A DNA stretch of 18,151 bases. Origin: Burkholderiales bacterium (GTDB lineage: Bacteria > Pseudomonadota > Gammaproteobacteria > Burkholderiales > Burkholderiaceae_C). The position numbers and the translations under genes were made by a program. Location: contig CANFYD010000015.1 in NCBI GenBank assembly GCA_947450745.1, positions 1 to 18,151 on the forward strand. The letters are read 5' to 3'. Positions 1 to 7,010 of the stretch are shown piece by piece. Each line of letters begins with the position of its first letter. Position 1 is the stretch's first letter. The notes under the pieces were generated by a model. It was not told the DNA's origin, ran no database searches, and saw only the letters and a list, made by a program, of their open reading frames with translations.

Positions 1-436
1 GATCGCCGACTCCTGGATCGAGCTGGAGCAGTTCCGCCTGCTGGTGATGCGCACCGCTTGGCGCATCGACAAATATGGCGACTACCGCCGGGTGCGCCGG
101 GACATCGCGGCGGTCAAGGCCGCCATGCCCAAGGTGTTGCACGACATCGCCGCGCGCGCGCTGCAAGTGCATGGCTCCATCGGCGTGTCGCAAGAAATGC
201 CGTTCGCCGGGCTGATCAACCGAGCCTTTCAGATGGGCTTGGCGGACGGGCCGACCGAAGTCCACAAAATCACGCTGGCGCGCCAGTTGCTGCGCGACTA
301 CCAGCCGAGCGAGGCAATGTTCCCGGCTTATCACCGGCCGACCGCTGCGGCAGCCGCACGGAAGAAGTTCGGCGCGGCGCTGGCGCTTGATCCGGCGGCC
401 GATTGGGGTTTGTTGCCGGGCGCTGAACATGACTGA
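1..436 (+). CDS. Acyl-CoA dehydrogenase, C-terminal part (5' end outside window)
   Basis: Only the last 144 residues are visible; the first complete codon is at position 2 and the stop is at 434-436. The segment is the C-terminal helical bundle of a flavin acyl-CoA dehydrogenase. It contains the family stretch ALQVHGSIGVSQEMPF, followed by a MGLADGPTEVHK segment and an ARQLLRDY helix, where FAD and the dimer partner are normally contacted. The ADGPTEVHK wording is what I associate with ACAD10/ACAD11-like dehydrogenases rather than classic beta-oxidation enzymes. The next gene encodes the kinase domain that is fused to the dehydrogenase in ACAD10/11, which supports this. The catalytic base lies upstream and cannot be checked. 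The family is secure. The substrate (a 4-hydroxy or 4-phospho acyl-CoA, or an ordinary branched acyl-CoA) is inference. Confidence 0.9.
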   Translation, partial: IADSWIELEQFRLLVMRTAWRIDKYGDYRRVRRDIAAVKAAMPKVLHDIAARALQVHGSIGVSQEMPFAGLINRAFQMGLADGPTEVHKITLARQLLRDYQPSEAMFPAYHRPTAAAAARKKFGAALALDPAADWGLLPGAEHD

Positions 437-1529
437 GCCGAGCATGACTGAGCAGACGTGGCGCGCCGCTGTTGACCTCGACCGCTTGGCGCAGTGGATG
501 GACGCACAGCGGCTGGAGGCCGGCCCGCTTGAACACCCGCAGGCGCTGACCGGTGGCACGCAGAACATCTTGCTGCGCTTTCGGCGCGGCCCGCGAGAGT
601 TCGTTTTGCGCCGGCCGCCGCTGTTGGCCCGGCTGGACGGCAACAAAACCATTCTGCGCGAGGCTCGTTTGCTGGCCGCGCTGGCGGGCACGGCCGTTCC
701 GCATGCGCGCTTGATCGCGGCCTGCGTCGACAGCGCGGTGTTGGGCGCGCCGTTCTACTTGATGGAACCGGTGGACGGTTTTAATGCCTCCGGCCTGCCG
801 CTGCCTGCGCTGCATGCGGCCGACCCCGCCCTTCGCGCCCGCATGGGCCTGGCCATGGTGGACGCCTTGCTGTGCTTGCATGTGGTCGATCATCAAGCGA
901 TCGGTTTGGCCGACTTTGGGCGGCCGCAAGGCTTTTTGCAGCGCCAGGTGCCGCGCTGGCGCGCGCAGCTCGAAAGCTATTCGGCCTACCCCGCTTATGC
1001 GGAGAGGCCGATTGCGGCAGAGCTGGCGGGCGTCAGTGCGGTCGGTGCTTGGCTGGAAGCGCATTGCCCGGCGCATTTCACGCCCGGCCTTTTGCATGGC
1101 GACTTTCATCTGGCCAATGTGATGTTCCGCCGCGATGGACCTGAGTTGGCGGCGCTGATCGACTGGGAGCTGGCGACGATTGGCGACCCGCTGCTCGACC
1201 TCGGCTGGCTCGTCGCCACGTGGCCTGATGCGAGCGGGCAGGGCGCGGGCACGATACAGGTGACACCGGCCGAGGGCTTTGGCTCGACCGAGCGGCTGAT
1301 CGCCCATTACCGGGCCGGCAGCCCACGCGACCTGAGCGCCATCACTTGGTATGTGGTGCTTGCTTGTTTCAAGCTGGCCATCCTGCTGGAAGGCAGTTAC
1401 GCCCGCACTTTTTCTGAAGCGGCTGCCGACGATGCTGCGACCCGCTTGGGACAACGCCACCATGAGTCCGCGCTGCGCCTGTTGTCTCAGGCCAGTGCAC
1501 GTATTTCAAAACATCAGGAGACCGTATGA
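429..1529 (+). CDS. Phosphotransferase of the APH/choline-kinase fold (ACAD10/11 or LvaA-like acyl-CoA kinase)
   Basis: A 366-residue protein with the kinase catalytic loop LLHGDFHLANVMF (His223, Asp225, Asn230) and the metal-binding IDWE motif (Asp245), the signature of the aminoglycoside phosphotransferase family. N-terminal residues around 40-80 (TGGTQN, FVLRRPP, EARLLAAL) fit the nucleotide-binding lobe. Family knowledge: relatives beside acyl-CoA dehydrogenases phosphorylate the 4-hydroxyl of hydroxyacyl-CoAs, as in Pseudomonas putida LvaA and the N-terminal domain of mammalian ACAD10/11. The neighbours fit that role: an acyl-CoA dehydrogenase overlaps its start by 8 bp and a short-chain dehydrogenase overlaps its stop by 4 bp (ATGA), so the three are translationally coupled. 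An in-frame ATG at 444 is an equally possible start; neither has a strong ribosome site. It is not an antibiotic-resistance gene judging by context. The exact substrate is unproven. Confidence 0.88.
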   Translation: MTEPSMTEQTWRAAVDLDRLAQWMDAQRLEAGPLEHPQALTGGTQNILLRFRRGPREFVLRRPPLLARLDGNKTILREARLLAALAGTAVPHARLIAACVDSAVLGAPFYLMEPVDGFNASGLPLPALHAADPALRARMGLAMVDALLCLHVVDHQAIGLADFGRPQGFLQRQVPRWRAQLESYSAYPAYAERPIAAELAGVSAVGAWLEAHCPAHFTPGLLHGDFHLANVMFRRDGPELAALIDWELATIGDPLLDLGWLVATWPDASGQGAGTIQVTPAEGFGSTERLIAHYRAGSPRDLSAITWYVVLACFKLAILLEGSYARTFSEAAADDAATRLGQRHHESALRLLSQASARISKHQETV

Positions 1530-2317
1530 ATATCGAAGGCAAACGCATCATCGTGACCGGTTCGGCCAGCGGCATCGGTGCCAGCGCCATGAAGGCCTTG
1601 GTGGCTCGCGGTGCGCGGGTGGCGGGCATGGACTTGAACGACGCGGCAGGTGCGGCGTTGGCCGCAGCAGCCAGCTTGGCCGGGCCGGGCCGGGCCAGCT
1701 ATCAGCACTGCGATGTGAGCCAGCGCGAGCAGGTGCAGACGGCGTTCGACGAGGCGGTGGACTGGCTGGGCGGGCTCGATGCCTTGATCAACATCGCCGG
1801 CGTCGAGCGCAAGTCAGCGGCCGAGGACATCTCGCAGGACGATTGGGACCTGATGTTCGACGTCAACGCGCGTGGCACGCTGAACACCAATCAGGTCGCG
1901 TTCAAACACCTGCGCGCGACGGCGGCTCAAACTGCAGGCGGCGGTGGCCGCATCATCAACTTTGCCTCGGCCGCCGGCGTGATGGGCGTGCCCGGCCTGG
2001 CCCACTATTCCGCTGCCAAAGCGGCCGTGCTGGGCTGGACGCGCACGGCGGCCAAGGAATGGGGCAAGCACGGCATCACCGTCAACGCGGTGGCGCCGGG
2101 CATGTGGACGCCGATGTATGAGCACTTCCGCAGCCGGCTTGACGCGGCCCAATTGGCGGCCCACGACCAGATGATGGCCGGGCAGATTCCGCTCGGCGGC
2201 CGGCTCGGCGACCCGGACCGCGACATGGCCCCGGTGCTGGTCTTTCTGGTCAGCGACGCCGCCCGCTTCATCACCGGGCAGACGCTGGCGGTGGACGGCG
2301 GTTTGATGATTCCGTGA
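1526..2317 (+). CDS. Short-chain dehydrogenase/reductase (SDR), classical
   Basis: A 263-residue classical SDR using NAD(P)(H). It has the cofactor motif TGSASGIG (residues 11-18), the acidic residue Asp36 at the end of beta-2 (which suggests NAD(H) preference), CDV at 62-64, NIAG at 89-92, catalytic Ser148, Tyr161 and Lys165 (YSAAK), and the C-terminal ITGQTLAVDGG typical of the family. Length is normal. The ATG at 1526 is preceded by AGGAG at 1516-1520 with a five-base gap, and overlaps the kinase stop codon. In the operon it could oxidise or reduce a hydroxyl/keto group on the same acyl-CoA handled by the kinase and dehydrogenase, as LvaD reduces the 4-keto group in levulinate catabolism. 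That assignment is inferred from context only. Confidence 0.93.
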   Translation: MNIEGKRIIVTGSASGIGASAMKALVARGARVAGMDLNDAAGAALAAAASLAGPGRASYQHCDVSQREQVQTAFDEAVDWLGGLDALINIAGVERKSAAEDISQDDWDLMFDVNARGTLNTNQVAFKHLRATAAQTAGGGGRIINFASAAGVMGVPGLAHYSAAKAAVLGWTRTAAKEWGKHGITVNAVAPGMWTPMYEHFRSRLDAAQLAAHDQMMAGQIPLGGRLGDPDRDMAPVLVFLVSDAARFITGQTLAVDGGLMIP

Positions 2318-2327
2318 TGCGGAATTT

Positions 2328-2444
2328 GTAGGGCGGGTCGTGACTCGCGTTCAGCTGACTGTGGCACCCGTGCCTTCCAAGCCAGCTCGTTTCGGCACTT
2401 CGCTGCCGGTGCCGAAATAGCTCGCGGGTCTCGACCCGCCCTAC
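2328..2444. repeat. Large imperfect inverted repeat (REP/MITE-like intergenic element)
   Basis: Two 22-bp arms at 2328-2349 and 2423-2444 are reverse complements with two mismatches; both carry TAGGGCGGGTC / GACCCGCCCTA at the outer ends. A second, perfect 9-bp hairpin (TTTCGGCAC at 2390-2398 with GTGCCGAAA at 2409-2417) lies inside. The element fills the gap between two convergent genes, the SDR and the chemoreceptor. GTAGGGCGGGT-ended repeats are, from memory, a common dispersed type in proteobacteria. It may act as a transcription barrier but lacks an immediate T-tract. Confidence 0.7.
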
Positions 2445-2467
2445 GTTGCTGAAATCGGCTGAAGCTG

Positions 2468-2504
2468 TTTTTTTTTTTGAGGATCAAGCGCTGGCTTGAT
2501 CCTC
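2468..2504. other. T11 tract plus perfect 11-bp hairpin over the chemoreceptor stop codon
   Basis: Eleven consecutive T (2468-2478) are followed by GAGGATCAAGC (2479-2489), a four-base loop and the exact reverse complement (2494-2504). The hairpin contains the last codons and stop (2484-2486) of the minus-strand chemoreceptor gene. On the minus strand the hairpin is followed by a run of A, not T, and on the plus strand the T-run precedes the hairpin. It is therefore not a standard intrinsic terminator in either direction. A role in mRNA 3'-end stability is possible. Confidence 0.6.
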
Positions 2505-4133
2505 GGACTCCAGGCGAAACGCCGAAACAATCTGGGTCAAACGCTGCGCCTGCTCGTTCAGTGATGCGGCGGCCGCTGCGCCTTGTTCCACCAGCGCGGC
2601 GTTTTGCTGCGTCATCTGGTCAAGCGTCACCAGCGCGCTCCCCACTTCGCCGATGCCTTGGCTTTGCGACACAGCGGCGCTGCTGATGCCGCCCATCGTG
2701 CTGCCGACCTCGCGCACCGAAGTGACGATGTCGCGCATCGTCCGGCCGGCTTCTTGCACCAAGGACCCGCCGGACTCGATCAGTACCGCCGAGCTGCCGA
2801 TCAGCCCCTTGATCTCCTTGGCGGCGTTGGCCGAGCGCTGCGCCAAGCTGCGCACCTCGCTGGCCACCACGGCAAAGCCCCGGCCCTGCTCGCCGGCCCG
2901 TGCCGCTTCCACCGCCGCATTGAGTGCCAGGATATTGGTCTGAAAGGCGATGCCGTCGATCACGCCGGTGATGTCGGCGATGCGCTTCGATTGCGCGGAA
3001 ATGAGCGCCATATTGGCCACCACCTGCTCCACCACCTGACCGCCACGCTGGGCGGCCTGGGCCGCGCCGCTGGCCAAGCTGTTGACCGCCCCGGCGGCGC
3101 CGGACGCGGCCTTGGCCGAGTCGTTCAGGACGGACATCGCGCCGCTGGTCTGCTCCAGGTTGCTGGAGGCCTGCTCGGTGCGCTGCGACAGGTCGAAGTT
3201 GCCGGACGCCACTTCCGATGAGGCCAGCGCGATCGAGCGGGCGCTGTCGCGCACCTCGCTGACGAGGCTGTGCAGGCTTTGCTGCATGCGCGAGAGTGCG
3301 TTCAGCAGGGCGGCGGCTTCATCATGGCCAGGCGACGCAATCGAGAACGATAAGTCACCGGTCGCCACCCGTTCGGCCACGCTGACGGCCCGCTGCAGCG
3401 GCACGGTGATGCTGCGGGCGATCAACCAGGCCGCCAGGATGCTGATGGCCATGGCGATGCCGGCGGTGATGATCTGCACCGTGCGAGACAACTGCGCCGT
3501 GCTTTCCACCCGGGCCAAGCGGTCGCGGGTGGTGGCGGCTGTGGCGGCCACCACCGCATCGACCGACTTGGCCCAGAAGTCGAGCTGGTTCTTGACGGTG
3601 AAGGACACGTAGGCGATTTGCACCGGGTCGGGCGGCATCGCTTGGTCTTCAGGCTGGGCGGCGGCCTCGGCGATGCGGCGCTCCATCAGCGGCTGAATGA
3701 AGGCGATGGCCCCCTCTGATTCGGTGATCGGTGCCAGTGCGTCGACCATGCCGGGGATGTCCTGACCGTCATGGGTCATGGCCAGCAGGCGAGTCTTGGC
3801 CTTGGCGTAGGCGGCTAGCGATTTCTTCATGTCTTCGGCGCGGAAGTTGACCTCTTCCTTGTCCGTGCCCAGCGTCGCCATCAGCAAGGCCATGAAGCTT
3901 TCGTTGATGCTGGCGCGCATCTGACGCGCCTCGGCGCTGATCTCGGTGCTGGCTTGAACGGCGGCTTGCATATGCGCCTCGACCTTGAGCATTTGCGAAT
4001 AGCTGAAAGCGGTGGCCCCCGCGAACAGGGTCAGCACCAGGCCGAAGGCCAAGGCCAGCCGCCGGCTGGTGTTCATGCGGCCCAACAGGGAGCCCAGCGC
4101 GCTGGGGGCGGTATCAACAAGGGTTCGGGGCAT
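2484..4133 (-). CDS. Methyl-accepting chemotaxis protein
   Basis: A 549-residue transmembrane chemoreceptor. TM1 is at about residues 26-46 and TM2 at about 219-239. Between them lies a roughly 170-residue, mostly helical periplasmic ligand-binding region that looks like a four-helix-bundle (4HB_MCP) type. A HAMP domain follows at about 240-292. The long coiled-coil signalling domain carries the invariant hairpin tip around 391-425 (IDGIAFQTNILALNAAVEAA, then EQGRGFAVVA) that binds CheA/CheW. The C-terminus ends EDQASA, without the NWETF-type pentapeptide that tethers CheR/CheB. The start at 4133 has an AGAGAG site six bases upstream; an in-frame ATG at 4076 is an alternative. It follows the exporter gene by 40 bp in the same direction and is probably co-transcribed, suggesting taxis toward a compound handled by this locus. 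The ligand is unknown. Confidence 0.93.
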   Translation of the reverse strand: MPRTLVDTAPSALGSLLGRMNTSRRLALAFGLVLTLFAGATAFSYSQMLKVEAHMQAAVQASTEISAEARQMRASINESFMALLMATLGTDKEEVNFRAEDMKKSLAAYAKAKTRLLAMTHDGQDIPGMVDALAPITESEGAIAFIQPLMERRIAEAAAQPEDQAMPPDPVQIAYVSFTVKNQLDFWAKSVDAVVAATAATTRDRLARVESTAQLSRTVQIITAGIAMAISILAAWLIARSITVPLQRAVSVAERVATGDLSFSIASPGHDEAAALLNALSRMQQSLHSLVSEVRDSARSIALASSEVASGNFDLSQRTEQASSNLEQTSGAMSVLNDSAKAASGAAGAVNSLASGAAQAAQRGGQVVEQVVANMALISAQSKRIADITGVIDGIAFQTNILALNAAVEAARAGEQGRGFAVVASEVRSLAQRSANAAKEIKGLIGSSAVLIESGGSLVQEAGRTMRDIVTSVREVGSTMGGISSAAVSQSQGIGEVGSALVTLDQMTQQNAALVEQGAAAAASLNEQAQRLTQIVSAFRLESEDQASA

Positions 4134-4173
4134 GGAATGCTCTCTAATGATGGCTTGCGGGGGAAGGAAGGGT

Positions 4174-5760
4174 TCAATGCGCCAACTCGACCGATTTGTC
4201 CACCGCCGCAGCACCTGCGACTACGACCGGTTTTCGAATCAGCAGCAACAGCGGCAGCGCCAGCAAGGTGACCCACATCATCACGTGGAAGTCGGCCACG
4301 TAAGCCATCATGGTGGCCTGCCGGGTGACCTCGGCGTTCAGCAACATCAGGCCGGTGGGCGTGGCGGGGTCCAGGAGGGCGGGCAAGCTTTGCAAGGCCA
4401 GATTGCCGAGTGAGATGTCGCTGGCCAACTCGGCGTGTGAGCGGGTCGTTTCCTGGCTGAGCAGGGTCACCACCAAGGAGATGCCGACGCTGCTGCCGAC
4501 GTTGCGCAGCAGGCTGAAGATCGGCGTGCCGTCGTTGCGCAGGTGGGGTGCCAGCGTGCCGAAGGTGGCAGCAGTCAGCGGGATGAAGGTGAAGCCGATG
4601 CCCAGCCCCTGCAAAAAGCCCGAGGCAATGATCAGGTCGCTGTCCATGTCCAGCGTCATCAGCGTCATCTGGTAAAGCGCCAGCACCGTCAAGCCAAAGC
4701 CGAAGGCCATGATGGTGCGCGGGTCGTACCAGTTCAGCAGCCGCCCGACCAGCATCATCGCCAGCATCGTGCCGACACCGCGCGGCACCATCAGGATGCC
4801 GGTGTAGATGACCGGGTAGCCCAGCAGGCCTTGCAGCAAAGCGGGCAACAAAGCCATGGTGGCAAACAAGATCATGCCGACGATGAAGGAGAACAGCGTG
4901 CCGGTGACGAAATTGCGGTCGCGCAGCAACGCCCGGTTCAAGAAGGAGTTGCCGGTGCTCGTCCAGGTGTGGGCGATGAAGAAGGCCAGCGCGGCCACGC
5001 AGCCGGCGGCCTCCAACTGAATTTCGGTGGAGTTGAACCAGTCGACATGCTCGCCCCGGTCCAGAAACAGCTGCAGCAGGCCCACGGCCAAGCTCAGCGT
5101 GACAAAGCCGAAGACATCGAGCTTGGTGCTCTCGGGCCGGCTTTCCGGCAAATAGCGTGCAATGCCGTAAAACGCCAGCGCACCGATCGGCAGATTGATG
5201 AAAAAGACCCAGCGCCAGTTGGCGTTTTCGGTCAGCCAGCCGCCCACCATCGGCCCGAGGATGGGGCCGATCATGATGCCGGCGCCCCACAGCGCCATCG
5301 CTTGGCCGATCTTTTCCTTCGGGTTGATGTCCAGCATCACCGCTTGCGACAAGGGCACCAACGCCGCCCCGAACAGACCTTGCAGCAGCCGTGCCATCAC
5401 CATCTGCGCGAGGCTGTCGGCGATGCCGCAGAGCGCGGAAGCCGCGGTGAAGCCCACCACCGAGGTGAGGAAAATGCGCCGCCGGCCCCAGCGCCCGCAG
5501 AGCCAGCCGGTCAGCGGCGTGGCAATCGCGGTGGCCACGATGTAGGAGGTCAGCACCCAACTGATCTGGTCTTGCGAGCTTTGCAAGCTGCCCTGCATAT
5601 GCGGCAGCGCCACGATGGCAATGGTGGTGTCCAGCGCTTGCATGATGGTGGCCAACATGATGGCCACGGTGATCATCCGGCGGTGCGGCACTGTCTTGAA
5701 GTCCAGACCGGCGCTAACTCCAGAACTGCGCGAATCTCCCAAACTGCCCGACTCACTCAT
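4174..5760 (-). CDS. MFS exporter, DHA2 (EmrB/QacA) family, 14 TM
   Basis: A 528-residue inner-membrane major facilitator. It starts with a 27-residue polar N-terminus, then shows LDTTIAIVALP (motif D1, residues 43-53), a motif-A-like loop LCGRWGRRR (87-95) and the antiporter motif C GPILGPMVGGWL (165-176). The length and spread of hydrophobic segments fit 14 helices. Family members extrude drugs, dyes or organic acids by proton antiport. No EmrA-type membrane-fusion partner or TolC-like gene is adjacent, so it probably works alone across the inner membrane. The ATG directly follows the stop codon of the aldo/keto reductase with no gap, so translation is coupled. In this context it may export a toxic intermediate or take part in substrate movement; the cargo cannot be read from sequence. 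Confidence 0.93.
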   Translation of the reverse strand: MSESGSLGDSRSSGVSAGLDFKTVPHRRMITVAIMLATIMQALDTTIAIVALPHMQGSLQSSQDQISWVLTSYIVATAIATPLTGWLCGRWGRRRIFLTSVVGFTAASALCGIADSLAQMVMARLLQGLFGAALVPLSQAVMLDINPKEKIGQAMALWGAGIMIGPILGPMVGGWLTENANWRWVFFINLPIGALAFYGIARYLPESRPESTKLDVFGFVTLSLAVGLLQLFLDRGEHVDWFNSTEIQLEAAGCVAALAFFIAHTWTSTGNSFLNRALLRDRNFVTGTLFSFIVGMILFATMALLPALLQGLLGYPVIYTGILMVPRGVGTMLAMMLVGRLLNWYDPRTIMAFGFGLTVLALYQMTLMTLDMDSDLIIASGFLQGLGIGFTFIPLTAATFGTLAPHLRNDGTPIFSLLRNVGSSVGISLVVTLLSQETTRSHAELASDISLGNLALQSLPALLDPATPTGLMLLNAEVTRQATMMAYVADFHVMMWVTLLALPLLLLIRKPVVVAGAAAVDKSVELAH

Positions 5761-6873
5761 TCAGCGCCAACCGCCGTGGCGCTGCGCCAAGCGCTGGCCG
5801 TAGCGAGGCGGCTTTTCTTCGATCTTGGCGCCGCCGTGCATGCGCGGGGCCATGGTGTCGATGAAGGCATAGGGGAAGATCGGCGGCAGCTGGCCGGCCA
5901 GGTCGAGCTTGGCCTCCAGTTCCGGCGGCAGCTCGAAGTCGAGCGCGGGCAGCGTCTGCTCCAGTTGTGCCAGCTGCGTCGCACCCAGCAGCACTGAGCT
6001 GACCGCCGGCCGATTGGCGACCCAGTTGATGGCCACTTGCGCCATCGGCCGGCCCAGCTCCTGGGCCACCGCTTCCAGCGCGGCCACCACCTCCCAGTTG
6101 CGCGGCTTGAATTTGGACAGGGCGGGCGTGGCCACTTGCGCGGTGGTGCGCAGTCGACCCGCGTTTTGCTCGGCGGCTGGCGTGTCGGCCTTGTACTTGC
6201 CCGACAGCAGGCCGCTGGCCAAGGGGCTCCAGGCGACGATGCCCATGTTCAGCTCTTGCCCCATCGCGCTGAACTCGTATTCGATGCCGCGTTCCACCAA
6301 CGAATACTCCAGCTGCAACGCGCAGGGCGCTTCCAGTCCACGGCATTCCGCCAACGTCTTGGCTCGCGCCGCATACCAGGCCGGCACGTCGGACAAGGCG
6401 TAGTGGCGCAACTTGCCTTGCCGGACCAGGTTGTCCAGCGTGCCCACCACTTCCTCCACCGGCGTCAGTTGGTCCCAGGTGTGCAGGTAGTACAGGTCGA
6501 TGTAGTCGGTGCCGAGGCGGGTCAACGAGGCCTCCAGCGCGCGGATCAGGTTCTTGCGTCCGTTGCCGGCCGCGTTCGGGTCGCGCGCCTTGTTGGCGAC
6601 GTTGTGCGTGTATTTGGTGGCGAGCACGACGCGGTCGCGCAGCTTGGCTTCGCGGATGAACTGGCCCAGCCAGCGCTCGCTGGTGCCGCCGGTGTAGACG
6701 TCGGCGGTGTCGATGAAGTTGCCACCGGCGTCGATGTAGCGGTCAAACATCGCCCGTGAGGTCGCTTCGTCGCAGCCCCAGCCATATTCGGGCCCGAAGG
6801 TCATGGTGCCCAGGGCAAGCCGTGAGACGCGTAAGCCGGTGCGGCCGAGCGGGTGGTAAATGTCAAGACTCAT
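5761..6873 (-). CDS. Aldo/keto reductase
   Basis: A 370-residue NADPH-dependent oxidoreductase of the aldo/keto reductase superfamily (TIM barrel). It opens with LGRTGLRVSRLALGTMTFG and shows the full catalytic tetrad: Asp55 and Tyr60 (DTADVY), Lys87 (ATKYTH) and His131 (YYLHTWD). The sequence QLEYSLVERGIEYE and the segment WSPLASGLLSGKY resemble the YajO/Tas/voltage-gated-potassium-beta-like branch. It probably reduces an aldehyde or ketone, or oxidises the alcohol. The start at 6873 has AAGGA five bases upstream. It is the first gene of the minus-strand group with the exporter and chemoreceptor, and diverges from the amidohydrolase gene across a 137-bp promoter region. Substrate unknown. 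Confidence 0.94.
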   Translation of the reverse strand: MSLDIYHPLGRTGLRVSRLALGTMTFGPEYGWGCDEATSRAMFDRYIDAGGNFIDTADVYTGGTSERWLGQFIREAKLRDRVVLATKYTHNVANKARDPNAAGNGRKNLIRALEASLTRLGTDYIDLYYLHTWDQLTPVEEVVGTLDNLVRQGKLRHYALSDVPAWYAARAKTLAECRGLEAPCALQLEYSLVERGIEYEFSAMGQELNMGIVAWSPLASGLLSGKYKADTPAAEQNAGRLRTTAQVATPALSKFKPRNWEVVAALEAVAQELGRPMAQVAINWVANRPAVSSVLLGATQLAQLEQTLPALDFELPPELEAKLDLAGQLPPIFPYAFIDTMAPRMHGGAKIEEKPPRYGQRLAQRHGGWR

Positions 6874-6916
6874 CAGGTTCCTTCAACGCTCGGGTAAGTA
6901 CGGGTCGCCAGCAAGA

Positions 6917-6954
6917 GTTGAACATATTGACATATTCTGTTCATAACTTAGACT
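6917..6954 (+). promoter_or_regulatory. Predicted sigma70-type promoter with overlapping palindromic operator
   Basis: In the AT-rich divergent gap, a perfect -35 TTGACA (6927-6932) is followed after 16 bp by TAGACT (6949-6954, 4 of 6 matches to TATAAT), pointing toward the amidohydrolase. An inverted repeat TGAACA (6919-6924) ... TGTTCA (6938-6943), with a 13-bp spacer, straddles the -35. Bases 6917-6926 (GTTGAACATA) recur, inverted, in the promoter region near 14906-14915. A repressor or activator of this locus could bind here and also control the divergent aldo/keto reductase. This is a prediction from sequence only. Confidence 0.5.
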
Positions 6955-7010
6955 GGGGCTTTCCCTGCGCTCTCACCTCTGTGGGCGTATTTGTTCTCAA
7001 GGAGCTTCAT

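Noticed and set aside
429..1529. Aminoglycoside resistance gene
   Set aside because: The fold is shared, but overlap with an acyl-CoA dehydrogenase and an SDR points to an acyl-CoA kinase, and no resistance-island features are present.
2468..2504. Intrinsic terminator made of the T-run and hairpin
   Set aside because: The T-run precedes the stem on the plus strand and reads as A on the minus strand, so neither strand has stem followed by U.
4543..5997. A 484-codon plus-strand open frame opposite the exporter and reductase genes
   Set aside because: It crosses two real gene boundaries and is low-complexity Gln/His/Arg-rich; a codon-bias shadow.
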